NCBI GenBank assembly: GCA_022824365.1
Contig: JAJEAA010000018.1
Span: 62,001 to 126,000, forward strand
Direction of reading: 5' to 3'
DNA: 64,000 bases
Origin: Anaerolineae bacterium
Lineage (GTDB): Bacteria; Chloroflexota; Anaerolineae; Aggregatilineales; Phototrophicaceae
Part shown: positions 1 through 8,071 of the stretch, in pieces
Numbering within the stretch: position 1 is the stretch's first letter
Layout of the letters: every line of letters starts with the position of its first letter
Notes under the pieces: model-generated
What the model saw: the letters and a program-made list of their open reading frames with translations, nothing else
Databases searched by the model: none
Told to the model about the DNA's origin: nothing
Translations under genes and position numbers: made by a program

Positions 1-561
1 CCAGTAGGGCTCGAGCGCAACCCCCAAGCCATCGGCGATACGATTGACGTAGGCATAGTAGGCGACGACTTGCGCGATATCCAGAATGGCGCGGTCGTCA
101 AAGCCGGCAGCCCGCAGGCTTTCGATGTCGGCCTCGGCAATATCCCAGGGCGTACGAGTCAATTTCGCTGAGTAATCCAGCATTGCCTTATCCGCCTCGG
201 AAAGTTTGGCCTCCCGATAATCCGATTCGATATCGGCGGTGAAGTCCTTGTCTCCAGTCAACTGACGGAGGTTGCGCGCGTGGTGGCGCAGTCAGTATTC
301 GCAGCGGTTAATGGCAGAGACGACCACACCAATCATTTCGCGCTGGGCGCGGGACAGTGGAGACTCGCCATACATCAGAGTTTTGTAGAGATGCTGATGG
401 TCGACCAGGGAAGCCGGGTTGAGGCTATGGATTTTCATGATGTGGTCGACATTGCCCGTCTTCGGATCGGCGGCGCGACGATAAGCGCGCTGCAATGCGC
501 CGCTTGCCTGTGCTTCGGGCACGGTTTCAATAAAGGCGATGCGAGGCTTGCTCGGTTTCAT
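1..561 (-). CDS. AhpD/CMD-family peroxidase-like selenoprotein (CxxU), C-terminus beyond window
   Basis: Reading from ATG 561, the frame runs 89 codons, meets one TGA at 294-292 and continues open to base 1 with family-like sequence (for example LDYSAKLTRTPWDIAEADIE and DIAQVVAYYAYVNRIADGLG). The TGA lies in C-E-Y-U-L-R-H-H, the second Cys of the AhpD CxxC-x3-H signature: C87, U90, H94. E75 sits 12 residues before C87, matching the proton-relay Glu of AhpD. In AhpD the second Cys is the peroxidatic nucleophile, so Sec would occupy the catalytic position. The family reduces peroxides or alkylhydroperoxides with thiol partners. A GGAG lies 11 nt before the ATG, and the gene starts 29 bp after the stop of the 591-1412 gene, probably in one operon. 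Alternatives are a sequencing error or a nonsense mutation; the hairpin after the TGA favours selenocysteine. Confidence 0.8.
252..270 (-). promoter_or_regulatory. Candidate bacterial SECIS hairpin of the AhpD-like gene
   Basis: Starting 22 nt after the TGA at 294-292, the mRNA reads CUCC-GUC-AGUU-GAC-U-GGAG. It folds into seven base pairs with one bulged U on the 3' side and an AGUU apical loop. The loop starts 28 nt after the UGA and has G in its second position. This fits the bacterial SECIS pattern as I know it: an upper stem-loop within the coding region, about 16-37 nt from UGA to loop, with a G in the first two loop positions. The element would bind SelB. The fold is drawn by eye; no energy was computed. 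Confidence 0.65.
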
Positions 562-590
562 CTGATGTTCTGCTCCATAAAACAGTTCAT

Positions 591-1412
591 TCAGGCGTCG
601 ACATAAAGGGGAATATTAAGTTTCCAGGCGATGTAGAGCGCATGGAAGAAAGCGACGAAGTCTTTCATGCAGGTATCGTATTCGGCAGGCAAAGTCATAT
701 CAAAGGCAGTCGTTTCGCGGACGGCAGCGCCAAAAGATGAAATGTCCTGTATCGCCTCCACTTCGAGATCGCGTTCAATCGCATTAAAGAATAGCAGAAG
801 AATACCGGCGTGATTGGGAATGATGAGATTGCCGACGCCGAAGATCATCTCGAGGACTTGATCGGAAGACAGGCGAAGCTCGCCCAGCCGGCGTTGCGGC
901 GCGTTGGGCAATTCGAAATACCTGCGTAGATTTGTTTCATCGACTCGATCAACCTCGCGCAAAGCCTTGACCGACGCGCCATCGTAACCGAGCTTTTGGA
1001 TGCCCTGTTTCAATAGCAGCCAAACCAGCGGCTCGTCGGGCAGCGGCAGGAGTTCCAGGAGCCAGGTCTCAGCGAGCGCGGTGATTGGGTAGCTGATCGA
1101 GCCGATGCAACCGTAGGCATTACCTGTGCGGTTGGCCGGGCAATGGCGGCAATGCCAGGCGTGGTCGTCCAGCGCGGCGGCATGTTCGAGTAAATCTTGC
1201 ACGACTATGAGTTGCTTCTCGCCCGTCTGCCCCGGTGTGCTTTGGCTGAATTCAAAACCCATCTGGTCCGGCGGCCGATTATCGCCGGCGGAGCGAAACC
1301 AGTCGACGACTTCCTCGGCGCGCTCGCGCTCTTTGAGACGTTCCAGTATGCCGGGGGCGGTCAAAGCCTGCTTGGGCTTACAGTCAAATTCAATGATGTA
1401 ATCTATCGCCAC
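591..1412 (-). CDS. Conserved-looking protein of unknown function with Cys motif
   Basis: Protein of 273 residues from a GTG start (1412) with a good GAGGAG about 9 nt upstream. I do not recognise the family. Near residue 87 it has H-C-R-H-C-P-A-N-R-T-G-N-A-Y-G-C, a CxxC followed by a third Cys that could bind a metal or act as a redox site. Several hydrophobic stretches lie in the second half, around LLLFFNAIE and FFHALYIAWKLNIPL, but no signal peptide is visible. The downstream gene, 29 bp away on the same strand, is the AhpD-like selenoprotein, so the two are probably co-transcribed. A thiol-redox role is only a guess from that neighbour. Confidence 0.75.
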   Translation of the reverse strand: MAIDYIIEFDCKPKQALTAPGILERLKERERAEEVVDWFRSAGDNRPPDQMGFEFSQSTPGQTGEKQLIVVQDLLEHAAALDDHAWHCRHCPANRTGNAYGCIGSISYPITALAETWLLELLPLPDEPLVWLLLKQGIQKLGYDGASVKALREVDRVDETNLRRYFELPNAPQRRLGELRLSSDQVLEMIFGVGNLIIPNHAGILLLFFNAIERDLEVEAIQDISSFGAAVRETTAFDMTLPAEYDTCMKDFVAFFHALYIAWKLNIPLYVDA

Positions 1413-1909
1413 AGCCTATGCTCCTCAGGCAACTACTAAGACTCAACCGCTGCGAGTATACGGCTTGTTCGGCACTCGGTCAAAGCCATCGTTCCTGTCA
1501 CTCGTCGACTCCCGTCCGGCAGTTTGACGCCCTTCGACTTCGCAATAATGGCGGAAACAGTCCGCAGTCATCCAGCCTAAAGCGCCTCTAAAACCCCTGA
1601 AAACGGCTAAAACCGCCTGAAAATGCAGGAAAATTCCGGCTGTATATTGATACAGTATGTATACACCGGCGTAGCATCTGGGGGGAGGGGTATGGTGGCA
1701 TAGCGCTTGTACGTGAGCGATATGGCATGCTTGGGGAATAGATGCTCTATTGGCGAAATGTTGTTCATGACAGTCAGTGTAGCATAAACAGGCATGGCAC
1801 AGACGACCAAATGTTCGCGTATTGAAGCGAGACTGTAGGTTGGACTTGACACGGGATTTCCAGCAGCGGACAAGCATTATAGCGCAGCGTCAAAGACATG
1901 GAGGCAATA
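1413..1909. other. Intergenic region with phased A-tracts and a palindrome
   Basis: No convincing gene lies in these 497 bases; the minus-strand frames present lack family-like sequence and ribosome sites. Five AAAA runs start at 1590, 1600, 1609, 1620 and 1630, close to one helical turn apart, which is the arrangement known to curve DNA. Directly after them is an imperfect palindrome: CCGGC-TGTATA at 1636-1646 faces TATACA-CCGG at 1660-1669. Around it sits CTGTAT-ATTG-ATACAG. This may be the control region of the minus-strand gene starting at 1412. No clear -35/-10 pair could be placed. Confidence 0.45.
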
Positions 1910-2740
1910 TTAGAGCCGGCCGTAGCGACGAAGCGCCAGCAAAACATTGATCGTTGTCATGGGATACCACTGAGGCAGGTCGTGTTGATCGAGCCAGTGG
2001 CCTTCTTCTTGTTGCGAATTCTCCAGCACATTGAGACAGCGCTCAATGAAATCCGCTGGCAGCGCTCGCGCTATAGCCGAGTCGGGCCTGGGCGCGAAGG
2101 CGAACACTGTGTCCAATTGCTTGTCCGGCGCGGCGAGGGCGCAGGTCACGATATTGTCGATGGTCGCTTGGCGGAAGCGTGGCAGGCCGGGCAAATCATC
2201 CACAGCAAAGAAGAAGTCGAAAGCATGATAGGCCATGAAGAGCCACTCGTTTTCTTTAATCTTCTCGGGCGAAGTGTTCGCCAGGACCCAACGCTTGGTC
2301 CGTTCGACCAGCGATGGGGTGGCGCAGCCAAAGTGGATGAGATTGCCGACGATGGCGTCGGGCATGGTCTGCCCGCCCCACTCTTGCCACCAAGGCGCCA
2401 GGGGATAGTCGCGAATTTCGGCTGGATTGCGCAAGCTTCCGTCGGCGTCCATCTGGCTTTCGACCCAATCGGCAGCGCCATCGAGAATGGCGCCGGGCGG
2501 GATTTCCGCGTGTTTCATCACGCCAAGCAAATATTCAAGCGCGAGAGGATTCGATTGCGGCGCTTTCAGATCGTGCTCGAAACCGTGACCAAATCCCGAA
2601 TCGGGATTCTTGTAACAGAGGATTATCCGGTGCAGGCGCTCCAGGCTGCCGCCGTCAAACAAATAATCAAACAGGGCTCGCTCAAAAAGCGTCCCCTGGC
2701 GATAAACGTAATCGCGAGCTTTTCCCAAATCAATTGACAT
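1910..2740 (-). CDS. Alpha/alpha-toroid (prenyltransferase/squalene-cyclase-like) protein
   Basis: Protein of 276 residues, ATG start, cytoplasmic (no signal peptide). It resembles hypothetical proteins of the terpene cyclase/prenyltransferase toroid fold. There are repeated helices with motifs such as NPDSGFGHGFEHD (near residue 45), VESQMDADGSLRNP (near 93) and LNVLENSQQEEGHWLDQHDL (near 239), similar to QW-type repeats of that fold. No DxDD or DDxxD catalytic motif is seen, so an enzymatic role is unproven. A strong promoter (2777-2805) lies just upstream. The fold assignment is by eye and moderately secure; the function is unknown. Confidence 0.65.
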   Translation of the reverse strand: MSIDLGKARDYVYRQGTLFERALFDYLFDGGSLERLHRIILCYKNPDSGFGHGFEHDLKAPQSNPLALEYLLGVMKHAEIPPGAILDGAADWVESQMDADGSLRNPAEIRDYPLAPWWQEWGGQTMPDAIVGNLIHFGCATPSLVERTKRWVLANTSPEKIKENEWLFMAYHAFDFFFAVDDLPGLPRFRQATIDNIVTCALAAPDKQLDTVFAFAPRPDSAIARALPADFIERCLNVLENSQQEEGHWLDQHDLPQWYPMTTINVLLALRRYGRL

Positions 2741-2776
2741 CGGTCAGTCTTTTCTCAAATTACGAACATATATTCT

Positions 2777-2805
2777 ATTATAGGGCATGAGGCGAGCAAT
2801 CGCAA
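2777..2805 (-). promoter_or_regulatory. Sigma-70-type promoter
   Basis: On the minus strand, TTGCGA (2805-2800), a 17-bp spacer and a perfect TATAAT (2782-2777). It points at the toroid-fold gene starting at 2740 and lies just after the stop of the glycosyltransferase gene, so these two genes have separate transcription starts. Confidence 0.7.
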
Positions 2806-2809
2806 GAGG

Positions 2810-3997
2810 TTAAACGTACTGCTTGAGAATGTCGGTCAACTCATGGGCGCGGTGGCGGAAGGTATGCTGTTTCAAGACCCGCTCGCGCGCTGCCTTGCCT
2901 ATCGCTCTGCGTTTGCCGTCGTGAGCGAGCAAGTCTTTGTAAGTTTCGGCAGCTTCCTCTGGGGAGCGCGCCACGATGAGTTCCTTGCCCGGCTCGAACC
3001 ATTCCTCAATGCCAGCGTAAGGATTCGCCACAATGCAGGCGCCCATAGCGGCGAGCTCAAAAGGACGCGAGGACGACGATGCATATACGCTGGCGTGCGC
3101 GCCGCGGGTGATACACAGATTGATCTTGCTGCGGCAGATGTACTCGCGCAATTTACTGAAGCTCAAGTAGGGCAGCGGATGGGCTTTGCCGAGGTCTCCC
3201 AGATTGGCGCCGCGGACTGCGAAACGCGCCTGAGGCAATCGCCGCGATGGAACGGTGATCATGTTGTCGATCCATTCGGCGCGATACTCGCGGCCATGAC
3301 CGTAAAAGAGCAAGTCAATGTCTTGCGCCGGTACTGTGATGGGGCTAAACACGGCAGGATCGGCCCCGTACCAGACGGTATGCGCATTTTTGACGCCAAG
3401 CTGCCGCAGCATGTCTTCGCCGCCGCTGCTGTTGCTAATGAAGGCGGTATATTCCGAAAGGTCAGCGCCTTGATAGATGCGGAAGCCGGACGCGAAGCCT
3501 TGCATCGTTGGCAAGCTGGCGGGCACATCGCCATCGAAATACAAGACGGGAATATCGAACTTCTCGCTCAGATAACGCGGGACGCCTTTAAGGTGGTTTA
3601 GCGGCACGGTGAGAATTAGCAGGGCGGAGACATCTCGCTCCTGGGTGAGAATATGCTCAAGATGTCTTTGCCAAAGCGGCGCGATGAACGATTGCGCGAC
3701 AAGTCTGATCGCCCGGTCGGACAAGGGATCGGATGAATCTGCAGCTGGCTCCGACGCCGGTTTGCCCGGCCGCAGGAAACGGGCGCGATCGCGCAGCCAC
3801 TTGAAGGCGTCGCCCTGCCAGCGCGCTGGATTTGGAAGCGAGCGCCACCACAAGCTCTCGACCGGCGCGCCTTGATACGGCGTCGCGATGACTTCGACGC
3901 CAATTTCGTACAAGCCCTTCATCAGTTGCCACCAAGCCGGCGTGGCGCTGTAAGGCTGTTTGAGATCCAGAGATGATACGACGACAAGAATCTTCAC
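2810..3997 (-). CDS. Glycosyltransferase (GT-B fold, group 1-like)
   Basis: About 395 residues. It begins with a Rossmann-type strand (VKILVVVSSLD) and ends with a typical group-1 C-terminal segment, where RPFELAAMGACIVANPYAGIEEWFEPGKEL supplies the conserved acidic sugar-nucleotide region. The middle contains YFDGDVPASLPTMQG and FYGHGREYRAEW. It probably transfers a sugar from a nucleotide donor to a cell-surface glycan or lipid; donor and acceptor are not readable. Two in-frame GTG starts are possible, 4009 and 3997. I prefer 3997 because homologues begin at the strand and GAGTG lies upstream. It is divergent from the transporter operon at 4192. Confidence 0.8.
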   Translation of the reverse strand: MKILVVVSSLDLKQPYSATPAWWQLMKGLYEIGVEVIATPYQGAPVESLWWRSLPNPARWQGDAFKWLRDRARFLRPGKPASEPAADSSDPLSDRAIRLVAQSFIAPLWQRHLEHILTQERDVSALLILTVPLNHLKGVPRYLSEKFDIPVLYFDGDVPASLPTMQGFASGFRIYQGADLSEYTAFISNSSGGEDMLRQLGVKNAHTVWYGADPAVFSPITVPAQDIDLLFYGHGREYRAEWIDNMITVPSRRLPQARFAVRGANLGDLGKAHPLPYLSFSKLREYICRSKINLCITRGAHASVYASSSSRPFELAAMGACIVANPYAGIEEWFEPGKELIVARSPEEAAETYKDLLAHDGKRRAIGKAARERVLKQHTFRHRAHELTDILKQYV

Positions 3998-4191
3998 GAT
4001 TATGCGCACTCGGTGGTTTTGCGGCGATTGTACATCATGCCGAAATCAATTGAATTTACGACGGCGCGACCGGCCGCGGCAATTCAGTACATTAGTTTGT
4101 TTAATAGAATATACAAATGGCGCGAAATCTGATACCATTGTTTTTGATGCAAGTCTCAAACAATCAATCCCTGAAAAGGAGACATGAAACC

Positions 4192-5457
4192 ATGAAACGA
4201 ATATGTCTTGTTCTAATGTTGTTGAGCCTGCTCGTCGCCTTCGGCGGCTCGGCGGCTCTGGCCGATTCGCATTGTATGGATGCGTTGGGCTGTGTGGAGT
4301 TGGGTCCCGATGATCCGGTCGTCATTGGCGCAATGCTTTCGGTATCCGGCGCAACCTCATTTTATGGCGAAGATTCACTCGGCGGCGTCGAAATCGCGAT
4401 TAATTCGAGAGACGGGATGCTGTTGGGCCGCGAAGTAACATTAGTTGTCGAAGATGAATTGTGCAGCGCCGAAGGCGGCCAAGCGGCCGCGCAGCGCGTT
4501 GCGGCTGACGAGACGATCGTCGGCATCATCGGTACGACCTGCTCTGGCGCTGCTCAAGGAGCGATGCCTATCATCAGCGAAGCGGGCATGTTGATGATTT
4601 CGTCGTCGAATACATCGCCGGCCTTGACCAACGACGACACCGATGCTGGCGGCACCTACCTGCCGGGTTACTTCCGCACGGCGCACAATGACCTCTTCCA
4701 GGGCGCGATGGGCGCGCGTTACGCCATAGAAGTATTGATGGCGCATAGCGTGGCGACGATCCACGATGGCGATCCTTACACCGAGGGCTTGGCAGTCGTC
4801 ATGGCGGAAACATTCGCGGATATGGGCGGTGACGTGGTCTTCCAAGGCGCTGTCAGCAAGGGCGACACCGACATGACCGCCATCTTGACAGAAATCGCAG
4901 CGAGCGGGCCCGATGTGGTGTATTTGCCGGTATTTGTGCCGGAGTCAGAGTTTTTGACATCGCAGTTAAGGACAACGCCCGGGTTGGAAGATGCTGTGGT
5001 TATGACGGCTGATGGCAGCTTCTCGGCGGGATTCGCTCAAAATACGGGCGATGCCGCGGTTGGCGTAGTCATGACTGGCCCGTATGTTGCCGGCGAGACA
5101 TACGACGAATTCCTTGTGGCATGGGATGATCAGATTGGCGGACAGCCGCCGAGCGGCTTCCATGCGCATGCCTATGATGCCGCGAACATTTTGATGGACG
5201 CCGTTGAAGCGGTGGCTGAAGAAATGGATGATGGCACCGTCATAATTGGACGCCAGGCGCTGCGGGATGCCGTTGCCGCCGTAGAGAATTATGACGGCTT
5301 GACGGGATCGCTGACCTGTCAGGAAGAATCGCCGTACGCTGGTGATTGCGCGACAGGCACCGCGCTGGCTGTATTTGAGATTGGCGAAGCGGAGGTCATG
5401 GGTGATTGGCCGCCGGCCGTCGCTTGGGATCTGTCAATGTCAATGATGGACGAGTAG
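4192..5457 (+). CDS. livK: Branched-chain amino acid/amide ABC transporter substrate-binding protein (copy 1)
   Basis: Protein of 421 residues. ATG 4192 is chosen because AAAAGGAGA lies 9 nt upstream and a clean signal peptide follows (basic MKR, hydrophobic core, cleavage near ALA-DS). The mature part is a type-I periplasmic-binding fold of the LivK/AmiC family: VVIGAMLSVSGATSFYGED near the N-terminus, EGGQAAAQRVAADETIVGII, and SGFHAHAYDAANIL near residue 325. It would capture branched-chain amino acids, amides or urea-like ligands outside the membrane and deliver them to the LivHMGF transporter encoded just downstream. A close paralogue of the same length (421 residues) follows at 5643. The ligand cannot be told from sequence alone. 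Confidence 0.9.
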   Translation: MKRICLVLMLLSLLVAFGGSAALADSHCMDALGCVELGPDDPVVIGAMLSVSGATSFYGEDSLGGVEIAINSRDGMLLGREVTLVVEDELCSAEGGQAAAQRVAADETIVGIIGTTCSGAAQGAMPIISEAGMLMISSSNTSPALTNDDTDAGGTYLPGYFRTAHNDLFQGAMGARYAIEVLMAHSVATIHDGDPYTEGLAVVMAETFADMGGDVVFQGAVSKGDTDMTAILTEIAASGPDVVYLPVFVPESEFLTSQLRTTPGLEDAVVMTADGSFSAGFAQNTGDAAVGVVMTGPYVAGETYDEFLVAWDDQIGGQPPSGFHAHAYDAANILMDAVEAVAEEMDDGTVIIGRQALRDAVAAVENYDGLTGSLTCQEESPYAGDCATGTALAVFEIGEAEVMGDWPPAVAWDLSMSMMDE

Positions 5458-5489
5458 GCCGATACATCCTATCTTGTCCATTGATCCGC

Positions 5490-5527
5490 AAGGACAAGTC
5501 GGGGATTCATGTTCCCGGCTTGTCCTT
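5490..5527 (+). terminator. Strong hairpin between the two binding-protein genes
   Basis: AAGGACAAG-TCGGGGA (5490-5505), loop TTCATG, then TTCCCGG-CTTGTCCTT (5512-5527): 16 paired bases including two G-T wobbles. The following bases are not a strict T-run, so it may be an attenuator or mRNA-stabilising stem rather than a full terminator. A stem here would let the first binding protein be made in excess of the rest of the operon. Confidence 0.65.
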
Positions 5528-5642
5528 CACTTATTTGCGGACGCGCCGCAATTGGCGTTCCTATCGCGACTATGCAAACGTCACCGCGCTGACATGCACC
5601 TACGTATCGTTATTTCACATCCGAACCTACAGGACTGGTTTA

Positions 5643-6908
5643 ATGATAAGACAACTGACACTCGCTCTTGGCATCTTAAGTTTCCTCGCCATTTCTGCTT
5701 TCCCGTTACTCGCGAACCAAGAATGCGCCGATCCTCTCGGTTGTGTTGAAGTGGGACCGGACGATCCGATTGTCGTCGGCGCCATGCTGGTCGTTTCAGG
5801 ACCGATCAATTATTTAGGGGAAGATACGCTGGGCGGAGTTGAACTGGCTTTGCTCGCCCGCGATTACACATTGTTGGGACATGAGATTGAGTTGGTAGTC
5901 GAAGATAGCCTGTGTACGGCGGAAGGCGGTCAGGCGGCGGCACAGCGACTGGCGGCCGATCCTACGATCGTCGGCGCGATTGGCACCAACTGTTCAAGCG
6001 CGGCGCAAGGCGCGATGCCGATCATCAGCGGCGCAGGCATGGTCATGATAGCGCCTTCAAATACTTCGCCGAGTTTGACAAACGAAGATATTGAAGCTGG
6101 CGGTTCGCATTTGCCCGGTTATTTCCGCACCAGTCAGAATGGTCTGATTGAGGGCATGCGCCTGGCGGAATTCGCTGCGCTGGCGCTAGAGGCAGAGACC
6201 TTGGCCACGGTTCACGATGGAGACCCGTATACGGAAGGGCTTGCGCGATCAGTCGCCAATACTTTTACTGATCTTAACAAAGAAGTGGTATACGAAGGCG
6301 CTGTCAACAAAGGCGATACTGACATGGCATCTATCCTGACTGAGATCGCCGTTCACCAGCCGGATGTCATTTATGTTCCCTTATTCGAGCCGGAGTCCAA
6401 CTTCTTCGCCGCGCAGATGGTGCATATCGCCGGACTCGAGGACACAATCATCATCGGCGGCGCGGCCAGCTTTGCATCCAATTTCCCCAAGAATACGGGA
6501 GAGGCGGCCATTGGCATTTATGTATCGGGTCCGCTGGTCAGCGGCGCAGCTTATGAAGAAGTGCTTGCGCAATGGAAGGAAGAATATGGCAGCGACCCGC
6601 CGAGCGGTTATCACGCCCATGCCTATGACGCCACCAACTTGCTCCTAAACGCATTGGAGGCGGTCGCAGTTGTCAAGGAAAACGGCGGTGTGACATTCGG
6701 CAGACAAGCCATTCGCGACGCCGTTGCCGCGACGGAGGATTACCCAGGCCTGACCGGCCGCTTGACTTGCCGAGAAGATTCGCCCTTTGCCGGAGACTGC
6801 TCGCCAGGCACTGCGCTAGCGGTGTTTGTCATTACCGAAGCGGAAGTGTTCGATGACAATTGGCCGCCGCCGGTGGCGTGGAATTTCGCAGCCGAGGCTG
6901 TAGACTAG
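5643..6908 (+). CDS. livK: Branched-chain amino acid/amide ABC transporter substrate-binding protein (copy 2)
   Basis: Protein of 421 residues, the same length as copy 1 and alike along the whole chain; for instance EGGQAAAQRLAADPTIVGAI aligns with EGGQAAAQRVAADETIVGII. ATG 5643 is followed by a signal peptide (MIRQLTLALGILSFLAISAF, cleavage after LLA). The upstream open frame has no family sequence and was not used. It is a type-I periplasmic-binding protein feeding the LivHM permeases. The duplication suggests a second ligand or affinity. The ribosome site is weak (AGGAC about 7 nt upstream). Ligand unknown. Confidence 0.9.
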   Translation: MIRQLTLALGILSFLAISAFPLLANQECADPLGCVEVGPDDPIVVGAMLVVSGPINYLGEDTLGGVELALLARDYTLLGHEIELVVEDSLCTAEGGQAAAQRLAADPTIVGAIGTNCSSAAQGAMPIISGAGMVMIAPSNTSPSLTNEDIEAGGSHLPGYFRTSQNGLIEGMRLAEFAALALEAETLATVHDGDPYTEGLARSVANTFTDLNKEVVYEGAVNKGDTDMASILTEIAVHQPDVIYVPLFEPESNFFAAQMVHIAGLEDTIIIGGAASFASNFPKNTGEAAIGIYVSGPLVSGAAYEEVLAQWKEEYGSDPPSGYHAHAYDATNLLLNALEAVAVVKENGGVTFGRQAIRDAVAATEDYPGLTGRLTCREDSPFAGDCSPGTALAVFVITEAEVFDDNWPPPVAWNFAAEAVD

Positions 6909-6997
6909 ACGTTTCACAGTCGAATGATTGATGATGTGCAAGTACAGCGCGCCTTCAACGGAAACAATTACGTCAGTTCAGTGCAACGGAGTCGCCA

Positions 6998-8062
6998 ATG
7001 TTCAAATGGAGATCTGACGACTTTTCCTGGGTCGACTTCACAATAGATGTACTGCGGGTGCTTATCGTCCTGGGCGTCGTGGTTGGCGCCTGGAACACAT
7101 TGTCCTCCGGACGCATTTCATTTGCGCAGTGGGTGAATTTGTTTGCGGCGGGTCTGTCCCAAGGTAGCATTTATGCCTTGATCGCGCTTGGTTACACCTT
7201 GGTTTACGGCATCTTGCTGATGATCAACTTCGCGCATGGCGAGGTGTTTATGGCAGGGGCTTTCTCCACAGTGTTCCTCGCCGAAGCTCTAAATCGGACG
7301 GGCTTTCTGAACGAACAGCCGGTATTGGCTATTCTGCTAATGATCGCATTCGCCGGACTTGTATCGATGAGCGTGGCGATACTGCTGGAGCGTATTGCCT
7401 ACCGCCCGTTGCGCGGCAGCCCACGCCTCGTGCCGCTCATTACAGCGATCGGGGCGTCATTCTTTTTGCAATACACCTTCCGCGGCTTGTACGGGTCCGG
7501 CTTCAAAGCCTATCCGGGTGTCAAGGCGCTGCAGGGCGTCATCCAAATCGGCGGGATCAGCATACCGGTGGTGCAGGTATTCGTCTTCTGCGCAGCGCTG
7601 CTGCTGATGTTGTGCTTGTACTGGCTGGTCGAGCGGACGCGCGTTGGCAAGGCGATGCGCGCGGTATCAGAAAATAAGGAAGTCGCCCGTCTAATGGGAA
7701 TTGATATTGACTGGGTAATCATGTTTACCTTTGGCGTCGGCGGGTTCCTGGCGGGCTCAGCCGGTGTGATCAACGGTCTGTTCCGGCCACAGGGCGTCAA
7801 TTTTTATATGGGTTTCATCCCGGGCATCAAGGCATTTACGGCGGCGGTTCTCGGCGGGATTGGCAATATCCCCGGCGCGATGCTTGGCGGTCTATTTCTC
7901 GGCGTAATTGAAGCCATTGGTCCAAACCTTGTGCTTGCCGGTTTGGGCATTCCGGGCGCGAACCAACTCAAAGATGTCATCGCCTTTACCATGCTTGTTC
8001 TGGTTTTGATCTTCCGCCCGCAAGGTATTCTCGGCGAGCGCCTTTCCGAAACGAAGGCATAG
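6998..8062 (+). CDS. livH: Branched-chain amino acid ABC transporter permease LivH-type
   Basis: Protein of 354 residues, ATG 6998 with CGGAG upstream. It is a polytopic membrane protein with the LivH signature near residues 50-90 (GLSQGSIYALIALGYTLVYG then INFAHGEVFMAGAF) and the cytoplasmic coupling loop SENKEVARLMGIDIDW near residue 225, which contacts the ATPases. It is longer than the usual 290-310 residues because of an N-terminal extension with one extra hydrophobic segment. With LivM it forms the membrane channel. It is followed after 9 bp by livM. Confidence 0.93.
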   Translation: MFKWRSDDFSWVDFTIDVLRVLIVLGVVVGAWNTLSSGRISFAQWVNLFAAGLSQGSIYALIALGYTLVYGILLMINFAHGEVFMAGAFSTVFLAEALNRTGFLNEQPVLAILLMIAFAGLVSMSVAILLERIAYRPLRGSPRLVPLITAIGASFFLQYTFRGLYGSGFKAYPGVKALQGVIQIGGISIPVVQVFVFCAALLLMLCLYWLVERTRVGKAMRAVSENKEVARLMGIDIDWVIMFTFGVGGFLAGSAGVINGLFRPQGVNFYMGFIPGIKAFTAAVLGGIGNIPGAMLGGLFLGVIEAIGPNLVLAGLGIPGANQLKDVIAFTMLVLVLIFRPQGILGERLSETKA

Positions 8063-8071
8063 GAGAGCGTC

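Noticed and set aside
292-294. TGA read as an ordinary stop (pseudogene or sequencing error)
   Set aside because: It falls on the catalytic Cys position, the frame stays open and family-like on both sides, and a SECIS-like hairpin follows. It cannot be fully excluded without reads.
1443-1877. Minus-strand frames in the 1413-1909 gap
   Set aside because: No ribosome site, no family sequence, and they cross the A-tract and palindrome region.
1898-2737. Plus-strand open frame of 279 codons over the toroid-fold gene
   Set aside because: The minus-strand product has a good promoter and fold-like repeats; the plus frame lacks a ribosome site and family sequence.
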